A stretch of DNA of 64,000 bases from Ruegeria_C sp040830705 (lineage in GTDB: Bacteria > Pseudomonadota > Alphaproteobacteria > Rhodobacterales > Rhodobacteraceae): positions 1 through 64,000 of the forward strand of contig JBFOME010000003.1 in the NCBI GenBank assembly GCA_040830705.1. Direction: 5' to 3'. Positions 1 to 9,190 of the stretch are shown here, piece by piece. Every line of letters starts with the position of its first letter. Position 1 is the stretch's first letter. The notes below the pieces were generated by a model, which worked only from the letters and a program-made list of their open reading frames with translations, was not told the DNA's origin and did not search any database. The position numbers were made by a program, and so were the translations under genes.

Positions 1-1
1 C

Positions 2-529
2 GACCGCGCGCCGCGTGAGGCAGACAGAACGCAGGACGCGGATGCGCAGCTGCAGCGCGGCGATCAGACACAGCGCGATCCGTCCCGTACACCGCAACCG
101 CCACGGATCGAGCATGGCACGGAGCGCGTTGAGGAAATTGCCCAGACCGGCGTCACCGGCGTGATCGTGAGCGCCAAAGAAGCCTATATGCGCCCCGATG
201 ATCCCAGCAGCAAATCGTTCCAGGTCGATATGAAAGTGGAGGGCAAAGTAGAACCTCAGCGCCTATGGGGCACCGCACTGCAGGATCAGATGGCACGGAA
301 CAACATTTCTATCGGCGACACCGTGACATTCATCAAAGCGGGCAAGGAAGAGGTCACGCGCTCGCGTCGAAACCCGGAGACGGACGAGCCAGAACGCGTC
401 AACGTTACCCGCACAGCCTGGGATGTAAAGAACATCGATCGGCAGATTGACCGCGATCCGGTTGTCCAAGGGCGGTTGCGTCGGGATCGGGAAGACCGTG
501 CCAAAGGGGATCGGGGGTTCAGCCGGTGA
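2..529 (+). CDS. C-terminal part of a conjugation relaxase/primase-type protein (5' truncated by window edge)
   Basis: The reading frame is open from the window edge, so only the last 175 codons are seen. The visible part is charged and rich in Asp, Arg and Gln. It has a small folded section (from VIVSAKEAYMRP to AWDVKNIDRQ) and a basic tail ending GDRGFSR. No catalytic motif of a relaxase or primase falls inside this piece. The assignment rests on that compact section, which resembles the ends of large plasmid relaxase/primase proteins, and on the next gene, a trbB start whose GTG overlaps this stop by 4 nt, as in Trb-type conjugation operons. The gene probably continues upstream as a MOB relaxase or TraC/LPD7-type protein. 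The exact family is uncertain. Confidence 0.5.
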   Translation, partial: DRAPREADRTQDADAQLQRGDQTQRDPSRTPQPPRIEHGTERVEEIAQTGVTGVIVSAKEAYMRPDDPSSKSFQVDMKVEGKVEPQRLWGTALQDQMARNNISIGDTVTFIKAGKEEVTRSRRNPETDEPERVNVTRTAWDVKNIDRQIDRDPVVQGRLRRDREDRAKGDRGFSR

Positions 530-717
530 GCCGTCATCTCGAAAGCACGTTGCATCGGGTGTTCGGAGAGCAATTGCTCTCCGATCCCCGTCTGTCCGAG
601 ATTGTTCTGAACCCTGACGGCCGGGTCTGGATCGAGCGCAGTGGTGACCCCGCCATGCGCCAGCTTGACGATCCCACCGGTGAGGATGATGCCCTTGCTC
701 TTGTCTTAGCTCCTTAA
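526..717 (+). pseudogene. trbB: Truncated TrbB conjugative ATPase (N-terminal 63 codons)
   Basis: The GTG start overlaps the preceding stop. The product begins MSRHLESTLHRVFGEQLLSD and continues with LSEIVLNPDGRVWIER, which matches the N-terminal domain of the type IV secretion ATPase TrbB/VirB11. That family is normally about 320 residues. Here it stops after 63, before any Walker A motif, and an IS110-type fragment follows within about 60 bp. The gene therefore cannot make an ATPase. The likely history is interruption of a Trb conjugation operon followed by decay; the rest of the trb genes are absent from the window. Confidence 0.65.
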
Positions 718-778
718 AGCTGTGCCACTATTTTGGTGTCATGGTTGGCGGGCTGACATTGCTCCATCATCTCAATGG

Positions 779-1315
779 TCATGCGTCTCTTATGTCCCTC
801 CTAAGAGCTAATACCGTATGGGGTCGGTAGCATTCGGTTCGTGTCAGGACCGCCAAGACTATCCGAGCGGTTTTGTTGGCTATGGCCTCGGTTGTGAGTC
901 TTGGAGGATTTGGACCCAGTAGGTCGATTGCCCTTGGATCAGTCCGTTCCGGATTATTCTTAATATGTCTCGAGGGTGCCGTCATGCCTGCCACCCGTAG
1001 GCGTCTGACGTATTTGTCTCCCATTATTGTGATGCGCCACAGACGTTCTTTCCTGCCGCTTGATCGGTTGATAGGCGTAAGTCCCAGCCAAGCAGCGAAT
1101 TCGCGTCCGTTGCGGAATTGCTGCCTGTCGCCCGCTGTTGCGACGATGGCCAAGGCGATGGCCGAGCCAATACAGGAGGGGCATTCCAGGTCTGTCTGGA
1201 GGAGTATGTGGCTGACGTTCATTCTGATCAGGGGCAGGGGATTCTTCGGAGCATCGCAATGTCGCAGCAAACGGATATGTCCTATCTTCCGGATGCGCTG
1301 GCCAATGAACTGCAA
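779..1315 (-). mobile_element. IS110-family (IS1111-like) transposase, C-terminal fragment
   Basis: The minus-strand frame of 178 codons contains the classic C-terminal Transposase_20 stretch of IS110 enzymes: QQFRNGREFAAWLGLTPINR, then SSGRKERLWRITIMGDKYVR, then a late AIANKTARIVLAVLTR. The first 45 or so residues do not match the family and look like a shifted frame. The N-terminal DEDD catalytic domain is missing, so this is a remnant rather than an active element. It lies directly behind the truncated trbB and probably marks the event that broke the conjugation operon. IS110 elements lack long terminal inverted repeats, so boundaries cannot be fixed by eye. Confidence 0.8.
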
Positions 1316-2169
1316 TATGCAAATTCCACATCTGAACAGAGTTTTGCACTAATCTAGGCCATCAAGCAGGCCCTAGCAGAGACCGAAGAAGCAGTCCTGT
1401 CATACCGCCCGATCCACAGCGATGTACCTGCCATTCAACGCAAGATCTGGGCAAATGAAGCGGAGCGGAAAAGGCAGAAAACAACGTTGGAACAGGCACC
1501 CGGTAACAGGACTTCATCACCAAAGCGTGAGCCTGGATGTCTGCGCTTCATGTAGAAAACGAGGCCGTTTTCGGCGCAAATTCCGATAGAGTGGAACTCG
1601 GCCCAAAGTGACTTTTCCGAAGTGCTCAAGCAGGAACAAATGGCGCGGACCCAATACCGCCGATCTGTCGATGACGCTTGGGAAACGTTTGTGATGGTGA
1701 ACAATGTCACCAAGGCTGGCGAGGCCTTCACCGCCATGGGGATCGGCTGAATACTCTGCCCAACGTCGTTGACAACCTATCCGCCGAAGACGTTATGGAC
1801 TAGATCGTGGCCGTCGAAAAAGACCGGCAAGAAATTGCAGGCACTGACGAAATCAAATCCACGTTGAGCAAGGCGAGGCGGTCTTTGAAGGGTCGGAAGC
1901 CGACCCGGGAAAAGCGCGAGAGTTGCTTGAGGCCGCGCGGAACCAACATGCCTCGAATCTGGAATGGCGCCAGCGTGCGATGCAAGACCTTACCGAGCCA
2001 ATGGAAGCCTTGCTGGCGGGCTTGAAATCAACCATTGGCATGCGGCGGCAACCCCAGGCTGAGCGGGGGTCAGTCGATTTTTCTTGCTGCCTGCCAATCT
2101 GACCACAAAGATATCGGATTGAAATTGTGCTGAAATCTGGGTTCTACGGGCATAGGTGCGCCGACCGAT
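1316..2169. other. Decayed coding DNA, no intact gene
   Basis: Plus-strand frames here read as gene-like pieces broken by stops and frameshifts. One piece, around 1354-1465, reads IKQALAETEEAVLSYRP. Another, around 1640-1740, reads WETFVMVNNVTKAGEAFTAM. A third, around 1885-2060, reads KARELLEAARNQHASNLEWR and then QRAMQDLTEPMEALLAGLKS. They look like parts of one or two former helical proteins. I could not assign a family. No promoter, RNA gene or terminal repeat was recognised. This is consistent with a scar between mobile DNA and the chromosome-like gene set that follows. Confidence 0.45.
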
Positions 2170-3621
2170 CTATAAATACCGATTGCGCTCTGGCTTCCGA
2201 TCCTTCCAGCGATATGGCTCCTCGGGCCGTGCTGCCTTGACCCATAAACGAATTAGCGCCGTGCGTTCGACGGTTCGCGCCTGCATGTCGGCAATCGCGA
2301 TAGGGTCCCAGCCGGCCATCAATTCCTCGAGCAGCTGGGAGACCAATTTCGGCCTTTGTCCTGCAATATCGGAAAGTTCGTTTGGATCATTGGCTAGGTC
2401 AAACAATTGCGGCAAATGCCCGTTGTAGACACACAGCTTATGCGCACCGCGCCGCAGCATCCGGTGTTGCAGCGTCTTCGATTTAATATTCATTAGTCCC
2501 CCGTAGTAGCTTGAAAACGCCCGATCGTCCCACCGACCACCCGTCAACAGAGACCTGCCAACCTGTCCCGGCAGACCGGGGGCATCGCTGAGATCCAGAA
2601 TTGTTGCCGATAGATCAAAAAGCGATGTTACGCGATGATCGACATGCCCGCGCGCAATCCCGGGCCCGGCTATGATCAATGGAACCTTTGCGCTTTCCTC
2701 GTAGAACGTGCTCTTCCACCACAGGCCCCGCTCACCCAGTGCCTCACCATGGTCGGATGTGTAGATCACGACTGTGTCGTCACGCCCCGCAACAGCAGAC
2801 ACGATTTGTCCCGCCAATCGATCAACCATTCGCACAAGCCCATAGTAGGCAGTCCTGGCTCGTTGAACCTCATCGTCGTCAATCAGCGCGACTGCACCGG
2901 CCTCTGCCCACTCGGCTATTGCAGGGTGACGCTTTTGCGGCGCCTCGAGCTCAGGCGGCCTTACGGCGTCCGATACCGCATCATAGTCGTCAGGCAGAGC
3001 AATATAGGGCGGATGCGGGCAAAACAGGCTGACCAGCGCAAAGAATGGGCGCCCGGTGGCGTCACGGTTTCTAACTAGTTTTTCAATCGTTTCTACACCG
3101 CAGTCAGCGACCGCAGCGTCGTAGGCCTGATACGAAGTCTCACCGCGCCCCGACCCGCCGACTTGGCTGCCGTGGTTCCCGCGTGCGTTGGTCAAAGGTC
3201 CGATCTCCGGTGCGCCGGCCCCTGGCCATCCGGGCCCGATGTCGCCAATTGGGCGGCTAGCAAAACCGTGAAGCTGATCCGGTCCATAGAAGTGCATTCG
3301 TCCAACAAGACGGCAATCATAGCCCGCGGCGCCAAGGGAATGAGCAATCGTCGGGACATCGGGAGGTAGAAAATCGTCGTTGGTCAACACACCCGATCTA
3401 TGCGGCTCAAGGCCCGTCAAAAACGCCATGCGCGACGGGACGCAAAGCGGCGACGGACAATATGCATTGGAGTATACCGTCCCATTTGCAGCTAGTTGAT
3501 CAAGAGCGGGCGTTTGTGCAGCACTATCGCCCGCGACACCCAAAACCCGCGCCGCGTGCTGGTCGGTCATTATCAACACAATGTTCGGACGATCATATCG
3601 CGCGCTAACCGGTCTAGACAA
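2170..3621 (-). CDS. Type I sulfatase (alkaline-phosphatase superfamily, formylglycine type)
   Basis: This is a hydrolase of sulfate esters. The N-terminus has NIVLIMTDQHAARVLG with the metal-binding Asp. Cys60 lies in the CVPSR motif that is converted to formylglycine, and a later metal site reads YTSDHGEALGERG. I chose the TTG at 3621 because AGGAAG lies 6 nt upstream; this gives 483 residues, usual for the family. A longer frame exists (ATG at 3666), but it runs into the divergent tctC promoter. The gene is divergent from tctC by 73 bp, so shared control is plausible. No formylglycine-generating enzyme is in the window. Closest in style to choline-sulfatase/arylsulfatase A-like marine enzymes; the substrate is unknown. 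Confidence 0.85.
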   Translation of the reverse strand: MSRPVSARYDRPNIVLIMTDQHAARVLGVAGDSAAQTPALDQLAANGTVYSNAYCPSPLCVPSRMAFLTGLEPHRSGVLTNDDFLPPDVPTIAHSLGAAGYDCRLVGRMHFYGPDQLHGFASRPIGDIGPGWPGAGAPEIGPLTNARGNHGSQVGGSGRGETSYQAYDAAVADCGVETIEKLVRNRDATGRPFFALVSLFCPHPPYIALPDDYDAVSDAVRPPELEAPQKRHPAIAEWAEAGAVALIDDDEVQRARTAYYGLVRMVDRLAGQIVSAVAGRDDTVVIYTSDHGEALGERGLWWKSTFYEESAKVPLIIAGPGIARGHVDHRVTSLFDLSATILDLSDAPGLPGQVGRSLLTGGRWDDRAFSSYYGGLMNIKSKTLQHRMLRRGAHKLCVYNGHLPQLFDLANDPNELSDIAGQRPKLVSQLLEELMAGWDPIAIADMQARTVERTALIRLWVKAARPEEPYRWKDRKPERNRYL

Positions 3622-3694
3622 TTTTGACTTCCTGTCGTATTGGTTGGTCCAATGAATGCCATTCATTACGCAATTATCCCAGGGAGAACAAGAA

Positions 3695-4669
3695 ATGATC
3701 CAGTTAATTCGCCGATCGGCGCCCTTACTTGCAATATGCACGGCTGTGTTGGTTTCACCGGTTGGACCAATTGGACTGACCGATGCCAGCGCCCAAGAGT
3801 TTCCATCTAAGCCCATTGAAGTCATTGTGCCCTTCAAGCCCGGCGGACGAACCGACACCGTGGCCCGCCTGCTCGGCGAGAAAATCCAGTCCGAAGGTCT
3901 TCTGGCCCAGCCAATGGTCGTGGTGAACGCCGACGGAGGCGCGGGCGCCAACGCGGTGAACCGGATGCAGCGTGGCGATGAGGATGGCCACACGATTGTT
4001 CATTGGCACCACCAAGCCCTCATCGCGATGGCAATGCAGCTTGGCGATTTTGACCTCGCTGACTTCAAGGCCATTGGCTACACTGGCGGCGGCAGCCCGG
4101 TTTGGGTGGTGAAATCGGATAGCGAGTTTCAGACGCTCGATGATGTCATCGCACATCTCAAGGAAAATCCGCGCGGCCTCATCGAAGCTGTTGGCATCGG
4201 TACGATCCCTCATTTTGTCGGAGCCATGTTGGCCAACGAAGCCGGTTTTGAGACACGCTACGTCACCGCAAACTCGGGTGCTGACCGGCTGCGCTTAATC
4301 CTGGGAGGCAACGCGGATATCGCCCTTTTTGCGGCGTCGGAGTATCTGGCTCAGGGAGAGGGCCTGCGACCTCTCGTCTATTTCGGCAAGGAGCGTCTGC
4401 CAGCGCTTCCCGATGTGCCGACCGCGATCGAGCTTGGCTATGACGTGGCCTGGGCCAATCCGAACTGGTGGCTCGCCCCGGCTTCGACACCGGATGAACA
4501 CGTTGCCATTCTGGCCGAAGCGCTTGAAGCGGCGATCAACGATGCAGAGATCATCGACTACTTCAACAACAACACGCTCCAGCCCTATTGGACGCCGGGC
4601 GCAGATGCCTTGAGAGATGCCCAGAAGCAGCTTGATGCGCTGTCGGCTGTTGCGGCCACAATCAACTAA
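3695..4669 (+). CDS. tctC: Tripartite tricarboxylate transporter substrate-binding protein TctC
   Basis: Periplasmic solute receptor of a TTT-family importer, 324 residues. The ATG at 3695 is preceded by GGGAGA and starts a signal peptide (basic MIQLIRRSAP, hydrophobic core, cleavage near ASAQE). The mature protein begins FPSKPIEVIVPFKPGGRTD, the characteristic TctC opening that binds the carboxylate ligand. An upstream in-frame ATG at 3656 lacks a ribosome site and would disrupt the signal peptide. tctB and tctA follow. Typical ligands are carboxylates; the flanking sulfatases suggest an organic acid released from, or carrying, a sulfate ester, but that is inference. Confidence 0.92.
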   Translation: MIQLIRRSAPLLAICTAVLVSPVGPIGLTDASAQEFPSKPIEVIVPFKPGGRTDTVARLLGEKIQSEGLLAQPMVVVNADGGAGANAVNRMQRGDEDGHTIVHWHHQALIAMAMQLGDFDLADFKAIGYTGGGSPVWVVKSDSEFQTLDDVIAHLKENPRGLIEAVGIGTIPHFVGAMLANEAGFETRYVTANSGADRLRLILGGNADIALFAASEYLAQGEGLRPLVYFGKERLPALPDVPTAIELGYDVAWANPNWWLAPASTPDEHVAILAEALEAAINDAEIIDYFNNNTLQPYWTPGADALRDAQKQLDALSAVAATIN

Positions 4670-4693
4670 GCCCCCCTCGGGGGTGGGCCACCT

Positions 4694-4713
4694 AAGGTTC
4701 GCCCCCGAACCTT
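4694..4713 (+). terminator. Hairpin between tctC and tctB
   Basis: A perfect 8-bp inverted repeat (AAGGTTCG, CCCC loop, CGAACCTT) follows the tctC stop, just after a smaller C5/G5 repeat at about 4671-4683. There is no T-run. It more likely acts as partial terminator or 3' stabiliser, giving more binding protein than membrane subunits, than as a full terminator. Confidence 0.55.
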
Positions 4714-4738
4714 CTTACCAAAAAAAGGACCACTCCCC

Positions 4739-5221
4739 GTGGACGACAAGGCCCGCCAAACAATCGCTGATCTTGCGCTTGCAGGCCTGACATTGGCCGG
4801 GGCGGTGATCCTGTTCATTGGTGCCGTGTCACTGCCGCCGCCGCGCTTCGAGCCGCTCGGCTCTGCCGCATTGCCGCGCATTCTTGGCGGACTGCTGGTG
4901 GTGTTCGCGCTGATCGTTGCAGTCGGCGCCATTATGCGCCACCGCAGTAGCGATCCGATCGTTCAAGAGGACAAGACTGGGCCAAAGGCCGATCCCAAAC
5001 GCGGTGCACTCGTATTTGTCGCTCTGATCGCCTACGTCTTCGCGCTTGACGTGCTGAGCGTGCCGTTTTTGGTTGCAACGCCACTCTTCGTCATTGCCAT
5101 GGGCATGGCGATCATCGGCATAAGCTGGCGCGGCCTGATCTCTTTCGCGGTTCTCGGGCTGGTTCTTGCAATCTTCATCTCTACGGTCCTAGAGCGCCTG
5201 CTCTATATTCGGATCGGCTGA
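4739..5221 (+). CDS. tctB: Tripartite tricarboxylate transporter small membrane subunit TctB
   Basis: A 160-residue membrane protein with four predicted helices: residues about 12-32, 43-62, 83-110 and 125-150. It shows the TctB pattern of a polar loop after helix two and the short C-terminus RLLYIRIG. The GTG start is preceded by AAGGA at a 9-nt spacing. The gene lies between tctC and tctA, and its stop is 3 nt from the tctA start, indicating co-translation. The subunit pairs with TctA to form the transmembrane part of the secondary importer. Confidence 0.88.
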   Translation: MDDKARQTIADLALAGLTLAGAVILFIGAVSLPPPRFEPLGSAALPRILGGLLVVFALIVAVGAIMRHRSSDPIVQEDKTGPKADPKRGALVFVALIAYVFALDVLSVPFLVATPLFVIAMGMAIIGISWRGLISFAVLGLVLAIFISTVLERLLYIRIG

Positions 5222-5224
5222 CTC

Positions 5225-6709
5225 ATGGCCGACGCATTCCTCGCCCTGTTTGCTCTCGACAACATGATGCTCCTGTTCATCGGAACAGCCTTGGGTATCG
5301 TTGTCGGCGCAATCCCGGGCCTGACTGCGTCGATGCTGATTGCGCTGACCCTGCCGCTGACATTCCACATGGATCCGGTGAGCGCCGTGACGCTTCTGAT
5401 CGGGGAATATGTAGGCGGCATTTCGGGCGGGCTAATCATGGCGATCCTGCTGCGCATGCCGGGTACGCCGTCTTCCATTGTGACTACGTTTGACGGCTAC
5501 CCCATGGCACAAAAGGGTTTGGCAGAACGCGCGCTCGCACTCGGTATCATGGCGTCGGTCGTGGGCGGTATCGTTTCATGGGGATTTCTTGCCGGCATGT
5601 CGCCGTCGCTGGCGCGCTTTGCTCTGCAATTTGGACCATGGGAATACTTCACTCTTGTGCTCATGGCCCTCGTCATGCTGGCCGTTCTGTCGCAGGGCTC
5701 CATGATCAAGGGGCTGCTCGGTGCGACGCTTGGCATGGCCTTTGCACTTCCGGGCATCGACAGTTCAATCGGGCAAGCGCGGCTGACTTTTGGCTCGGAT
5801 GCGCTTCTGTCCGGATTTGGTCTTCTGCCCGTTCTGATTGGAGCCTTCGCAATCAGCCAGATTCTTCGCGACAGTGCCACCCCGCAAGACATCAGCAATA
5901 TGAAGCTGCCAAGCCGCCACTTGCCGATTTACAGACGGGACCTATCCTACATTCCACGCCTTTTGCGCGGTTCGGTTATCGGCACCTGGATCGGGCTCCT
6001 CCCGGGTATCGGAGGGAACATCGCCGCCTTGGTCAGCTATTCGACCGAAAAGCAGATCTCCCGCGAGCCTGAAAAGTTTGGCACGGGTTACGAACCCGGG
6101 GTCATAGCCGCCGAAAGCGCAAACAATGCCTCCATCGGCGGTGCGCTCATCCCGCTCATAACAATGGGCATTCCCGGTAGCGTCACCGAAGCGATCTTGA
6201 TCGGCGCCCTAACAATCCACAACCTCCAACCCGGCCCGCTTCTGTTCCATAACGCCCCCGAAATCGCCTATGGCATCATCGCGGCCTATCTGGTCGCCAA
6301 TGTCCTGATGCTCATGCTGATGTGGGGGCTGGTGCGCTATATTGCGCAAATCGTGCGGCTGCCCCGCTCGGGATTGATGGCCGTCATCCTGGTGTTTTGT
6401 GTGACCGGGTCCTACGCTGTAAACTCCAGTTTCGTCGATGTCTGGGTAATGATCGGCTTCGGCGTCATCGGCCTTGGGCTGGAATATTGCAAGGTTCCGC
6501 TTGGTCCATTTGTGATCGGCTTCGTATTGTCGCCGATTGCCGAAGAGCAACTGCGCGCGTCGCTGATGATGTCCGACGGCAACCTTGCGGAAATCCTGAC
6601 CCGGCCATATGCACTGCTATTCCTGGCACTAGCGGTGATCACGGTCGCTTGGCCGTCCATCGCCAAGCGCCTATCGGATCGCAAAACGACAGCGAAGGAC
6701 ACCGCATGA
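5225..6709 (+). CDS. tctA: Tripartite tricarboxylate transporter large permease TctA
   Basis: A 494-residue permease with about a dozen hydrophobic segments. The N-terminal GIVVGAIPGLTASMLIAL and the later IGLLPGIGGNIAALVSYST are the two conserved glycine-proline signatures of TctA that form the substrate path. Length is typical (about 500). The stop overlaps the start of the following GntR regulator by 4 nt, so the regulator is in the same transcript as the transporter. With TctC and TctB it forms a sodium- or proton-driven carboxylate importer in the inner membrane. Confidence 0.93.
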   Translation: MADAFLALFALDNMMLLFIGTALGIVVGAIPGLTASMLIALTLPLTFHMDPVSAVTLLIGEYVGGISGGLIMAILLRMPGTPSSIVTTFDGYPMAQKGLAERALALGIMASVVGGIVSWGFLAGMSPSLARFALQFGPWEYFTLVLMALVMLAVLSQGSMIKGLLGATLGMAFALPGIDSSIGQARLTFGSDALLSGFGLLPVLIGAFAISQILRDSATPQDISNMKLPSRHLPIYRRDLSYIPRLLRGSVIGTWIGLLPGIGGNIAALVSYSTEKQISREPEKFGTGYEPGVIAAESANNASIGGALIPLITMGIPGSVTEAILIGALTIHNLQPGPLLFHNAPEIAYGIIAAYLVANVLMLMLMWGLVRYIAQIVRLPRSGLMAVILVFCVTGSYAVNSSFVDVWVMIGFGVIGLGLEYCKVPLGPFVIGFVLSPIAEEQLRASLMMSDGNLAEILTRPYALLFLALAVITVAWPSIAKRLSDRKTTAKDTA

Positions 6710-7404
6710 ACGTGCTTGATCTCCCCGTTGGCAGTCGCCGTTACCTTGACATTGCGCGCAAGCTTGCCGGTGACATTGAAAGCGGGCGCTACTTTGTCGG
6801 AGAGCGCCTTCCGCCCGAACGCGAGCTGGCGCAGAAGCTGGACGTCAGCCGGACAACCGTGCGAGAGGCCCTCCTGGCCCTGGAAATCATGCGGTTCATC
6901 GAAATTCGTGTGGGGTCCGGCGTTTTTGTCCTGGATCAGTCGCAGCGGGCCCAATCAGACTTTGTCGAACCCGACGGAGCGCCACCCTCAGATGTGCTGG
7001 CCGCCCGGCGGATCATTGAGGGTGAAACTGCTGCGCTTGCGGCCCGAAATGCGACCACCGCAGACCTAAACAAGATGCAGGCCACCATTGATGAGATGGC
7101 CGCGAGCATTCACGATATTGCAAGGTTCGATGTCGCCGACGCTGCCTTTCACACTGCGATCTCGAAAGCTGCTGCCAACGACGTCCTTGCTGGTTTTGTG
7201 GCACATCTTTGGCGCATGCGTGAAGGCAACATGTGGACCCGCTGGTATGACCAGACGCGGCATGCCTCTAACCGGGAGAAGTCGGTCGAGCATCATAAGA
7301 TCATTCTGCGCGCCATCGAGCGTCGCGCACCCGAAGTCGCACGCACCGCCATGCAGACCCATCTTGATGGATTGGCCGAGCGGTTCTACCAACTCAAACT
7401 CTGA
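6706..7404 (+). CDS. GntR-family transcriptional regulator, FCD (FadR) subfamily
   Basis: A 232-residue regulator. The ATG overlaps the tctA stop (ATGA). Residues 1-75 form a winged helix with the GntR signature LPPERELAQKLDVSRTTVRE. Residues about 95-225 form the all-helical FCD domain with metal/ligand-binding residues in DVADAAFHTAI and near VEHHKII. FCD regulators usually repress their own operon until they bind the imported acid. Its position at the end of tctCBA and before a sulfatase suggests it senses the transported compound. Confidence 0.88.
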   Translation: MNVLDLPVGSRRYLDIARKLAGDIESGRYFVGERLPPERELAQKLDVSRTTVREALLALEIMRFIEIRVGSGVFVLDQSQRAQSDFVEPDGAPPSDVLAARRIIEGETAALAARNATTADLNKMQATIDEMAASIHDIARFDVADAAFHTAISKAAANDVLAGFVAHLWRMREGNMWTRWYDQTRHASNREKSVEHHKIILRAIERRAPEVARTAMQTHLDGLAERFYQLKL

Positions 7405-7418
7405 AGGAGCGCGCCTCA

Positions 7419-8873
7419 ATGCCCGCCGCGCCGGACATCGTCTTTATCATCACTGATCAGCAACGTTACGACACGATTGCGGCGCTTGGCGCGTCCCATA
7501 TGGACACGCCAAACATCGACCGGCTTGCACAAAATGGCGTCTCGTTCACGCAATGCCATGTTACCGCACCATCATGCGTACCCTGCCGGGCCAGCCTTTT
7601 TACAGGGTATTATCCGCATACAAACGGCGTTCTGGCCAATGGACAACCGTGGAGCCGGACTTGGGTCTCTGACCTCGCAGCCGCCGGGTACCATTGCGTT
7701 AACATTGGTAAGATGCATACCATCCCCTACGACGCCAAGGCCGGGTTTCATGAGCGTTTCGTCGTCGAGAACAAGGACAGGTATCTCGAAGGTCGCTGGT
7801 TCTTTGACGAATGGGACAAGGCGCTGGCCAGCCACGGGCTGAAAAAACAGCAACGCGAGGAATATCGCAAACGCCCCGACTACAAGGATCGCCTGGGCGC
7901 CTTTACCTGGGATCTTCCACCCGCGTTGCAATCTGACAATTTCGTCGGTGACACCGCATGTTGGTGGCTCGACACCAAGCCGATCGAAAAACCCCTCTTT
8001 ATGACAATCGGCTTTCCGGGCCCGCATCCACCTTACGATCCGACGCCCGAGATGGCCGAAAAGTACATGTTGCGCGACGTCCCTCTGCCGGATGTAAGCG
8101 ACGAAGAACTCGCGGACCTTGTCGCGCCCTGGGCTGAGAAGCGCACTCACGATGTTGAGGTGGACCATGACAGCGTGTCATGGAAGCTGGATCCGTCCGA
8201 GGAAGAGTTGCGACGCATGCGCGCCTATTACTACGCGAATGTGGAGATGATCGATATACAGGTCGGCCATATCCTCGACGCTCTGGAGGCGCGCGGCAAC
8301 ATGGACAACACAATCGTCATTTTCACCTCTGACCACGGCGACAATCTTGGTGACCACGGGCTGATACAGAAATGGGCACCTTACGAGGAGGTCACACGCG
8401 TGCCGCTAGTCATTTCTGCACCTGGTCGATTTAAGGGCGGGCAAAGCGTTAACGCCTTGGTACAGCTTTTCGATCTGGGGCCGACAATTCTGGAATGGGC
8501 GGGCATCCGTCCGAACCCCAGCTTTGAGGCAATCTCGTTGAACCCGGCTTTACAGGGCGAGGCCTTCGGCGGCCGGGACTATGTATTTTGCGAGCAAGCC
8601 GGTGATGTGAACATGACGGGTGCGAGTTACCTTACGATGGTTCGTTCGAGGACCCACAAACTGGTACATTTCCGCGCAAGCGAAGAAGGTCAACTTTTTG
8701 ACCTAACAAGCGAAGCGGGTGAGACTAAGAACCTTTGGGATAGCCCGGAAGCAGCCGAGATCAAAGGCAATCTCCTGCAGACCTTGCTGGAGTTTCACGT
8801 CGAAAGCACAGTTCATACCCGAAACACCCGAAGATTGATCGTCTCGCCAAAAGATGCGGGATCGATGCAATAG
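7419..8873 (+). CDS. Type I sulfatase (formylglycine type)
   Basis: A 484-residue sulfatase beginning DIVFIITDQQRYDT (metal-site Asp). Cys53 lies in CVPCR; the usual Ser of CxPSR is a Cys here, a variant still accepted by the CxPxR consensus for formylglycine formation. A second metal site reads FTSDHGDNLGDHG. The start has AAGGAG upstream. The gene follows the GntR regulator by 14 nt, so it is probably the last member of the tct operon. No signal peptide is visible, so it would act in the cytoplasm on an imported sulfate ester, which fits the linked importer. Substrate unknown. Confidence 0.87.
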   Translation: MPAAPDIVFIITDQQRYDTIAALGASHMDTPNIDRLAQNGVSFTQCHVTAPSCVPCRASLFTGYYPHTNGVLANGQPWSRTWVSDLAAAGYHCVNIGKMHTIPYDAKAGFHERFVVENKDRYLEGRWFFDEWDKALASHGLKKQQREEYRKRPDYKDRLGAFTWDLPPALQSDNFVGDTACWWLDTKPIEKPLFMTIGFPGPHPPYDPTPEMAEKYMLRDVPLPDVSDEELADLVAPWAEKRTHDVEVDHDSVSWKLDPSEEELRRMRAYYYANVEMIDIQVGHILDALEARGNMDNTIVIFTSDHGDNLGDHGLIQKWAPYEEVTRVPLVISAPGRFKGGQSVNALVQLFDLGPTILEWAGIRPNPSFEAISLNPALQGEAFGGRDYVFCEQAGDVNMTGASYLTMVRSRTHKLVHFRASEEGQLFDLTSEAGETKNLWDSPEAAEIKGNLLQTLLEFHVESTVHTRNTRRLIVSPKDAGSMQ

Positions 8874-9190
8874 GGTTTGTCACTAGGCCCTAGCAGGTTG
8901 CTGCTTCTTGGACACAGCATGCCAGCGTGGCTTGGATGTTGTCCCTGGAATTCAAGCCAGCGGAAGGTCAGGCGGTCAAATCGGAATCTTGTGTGAATCC
9001 CTAAATGACGAACGCCTAACTCTCAACCTGGCTGCGAAAGGTTGCCGAGTACTTGAAGCTTGATTTTATTGCCTGTTAGCTTGCTGGCAGATGCCGTCAT
9101 ATCGGATCGCTAGATAGCAGATGTCTGGCGCGTGCAAGCAAATGGAGTTGAGTGGCTTGCCAGCTCCCGCAGAATAATAAGGGTTGTTTC
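8874..9190. other. Intergenic region between sulfatase and gadC-like gene
   Basis: About 317 bp with no convincing reading frame, RNA gene or strong hairpin. It must hold the promoter of the following gadC-gadB pair, but no clear -35/-10 pair stands out. An alternative GTG start for the antiporter lies at 9152 with GGAG only 4 nt upstream. Confidence 0.4.

Noticed and set aside
1118..1357. 79-codon plus-strand frame beside the IS110 fragment
   Set aside because: Its first half is the antisense of the transposase fragment; only the last 30 codons look gene-like, and they end at a stop inside the decayed region.
3656..3694. Upstream ATG that would extend TctC by 13 residues
   Set aside because: It would put a polar stretch before a clear signal peptide and lacks a ribosome site, whereas the ATG at 3695 has GGGAGA.
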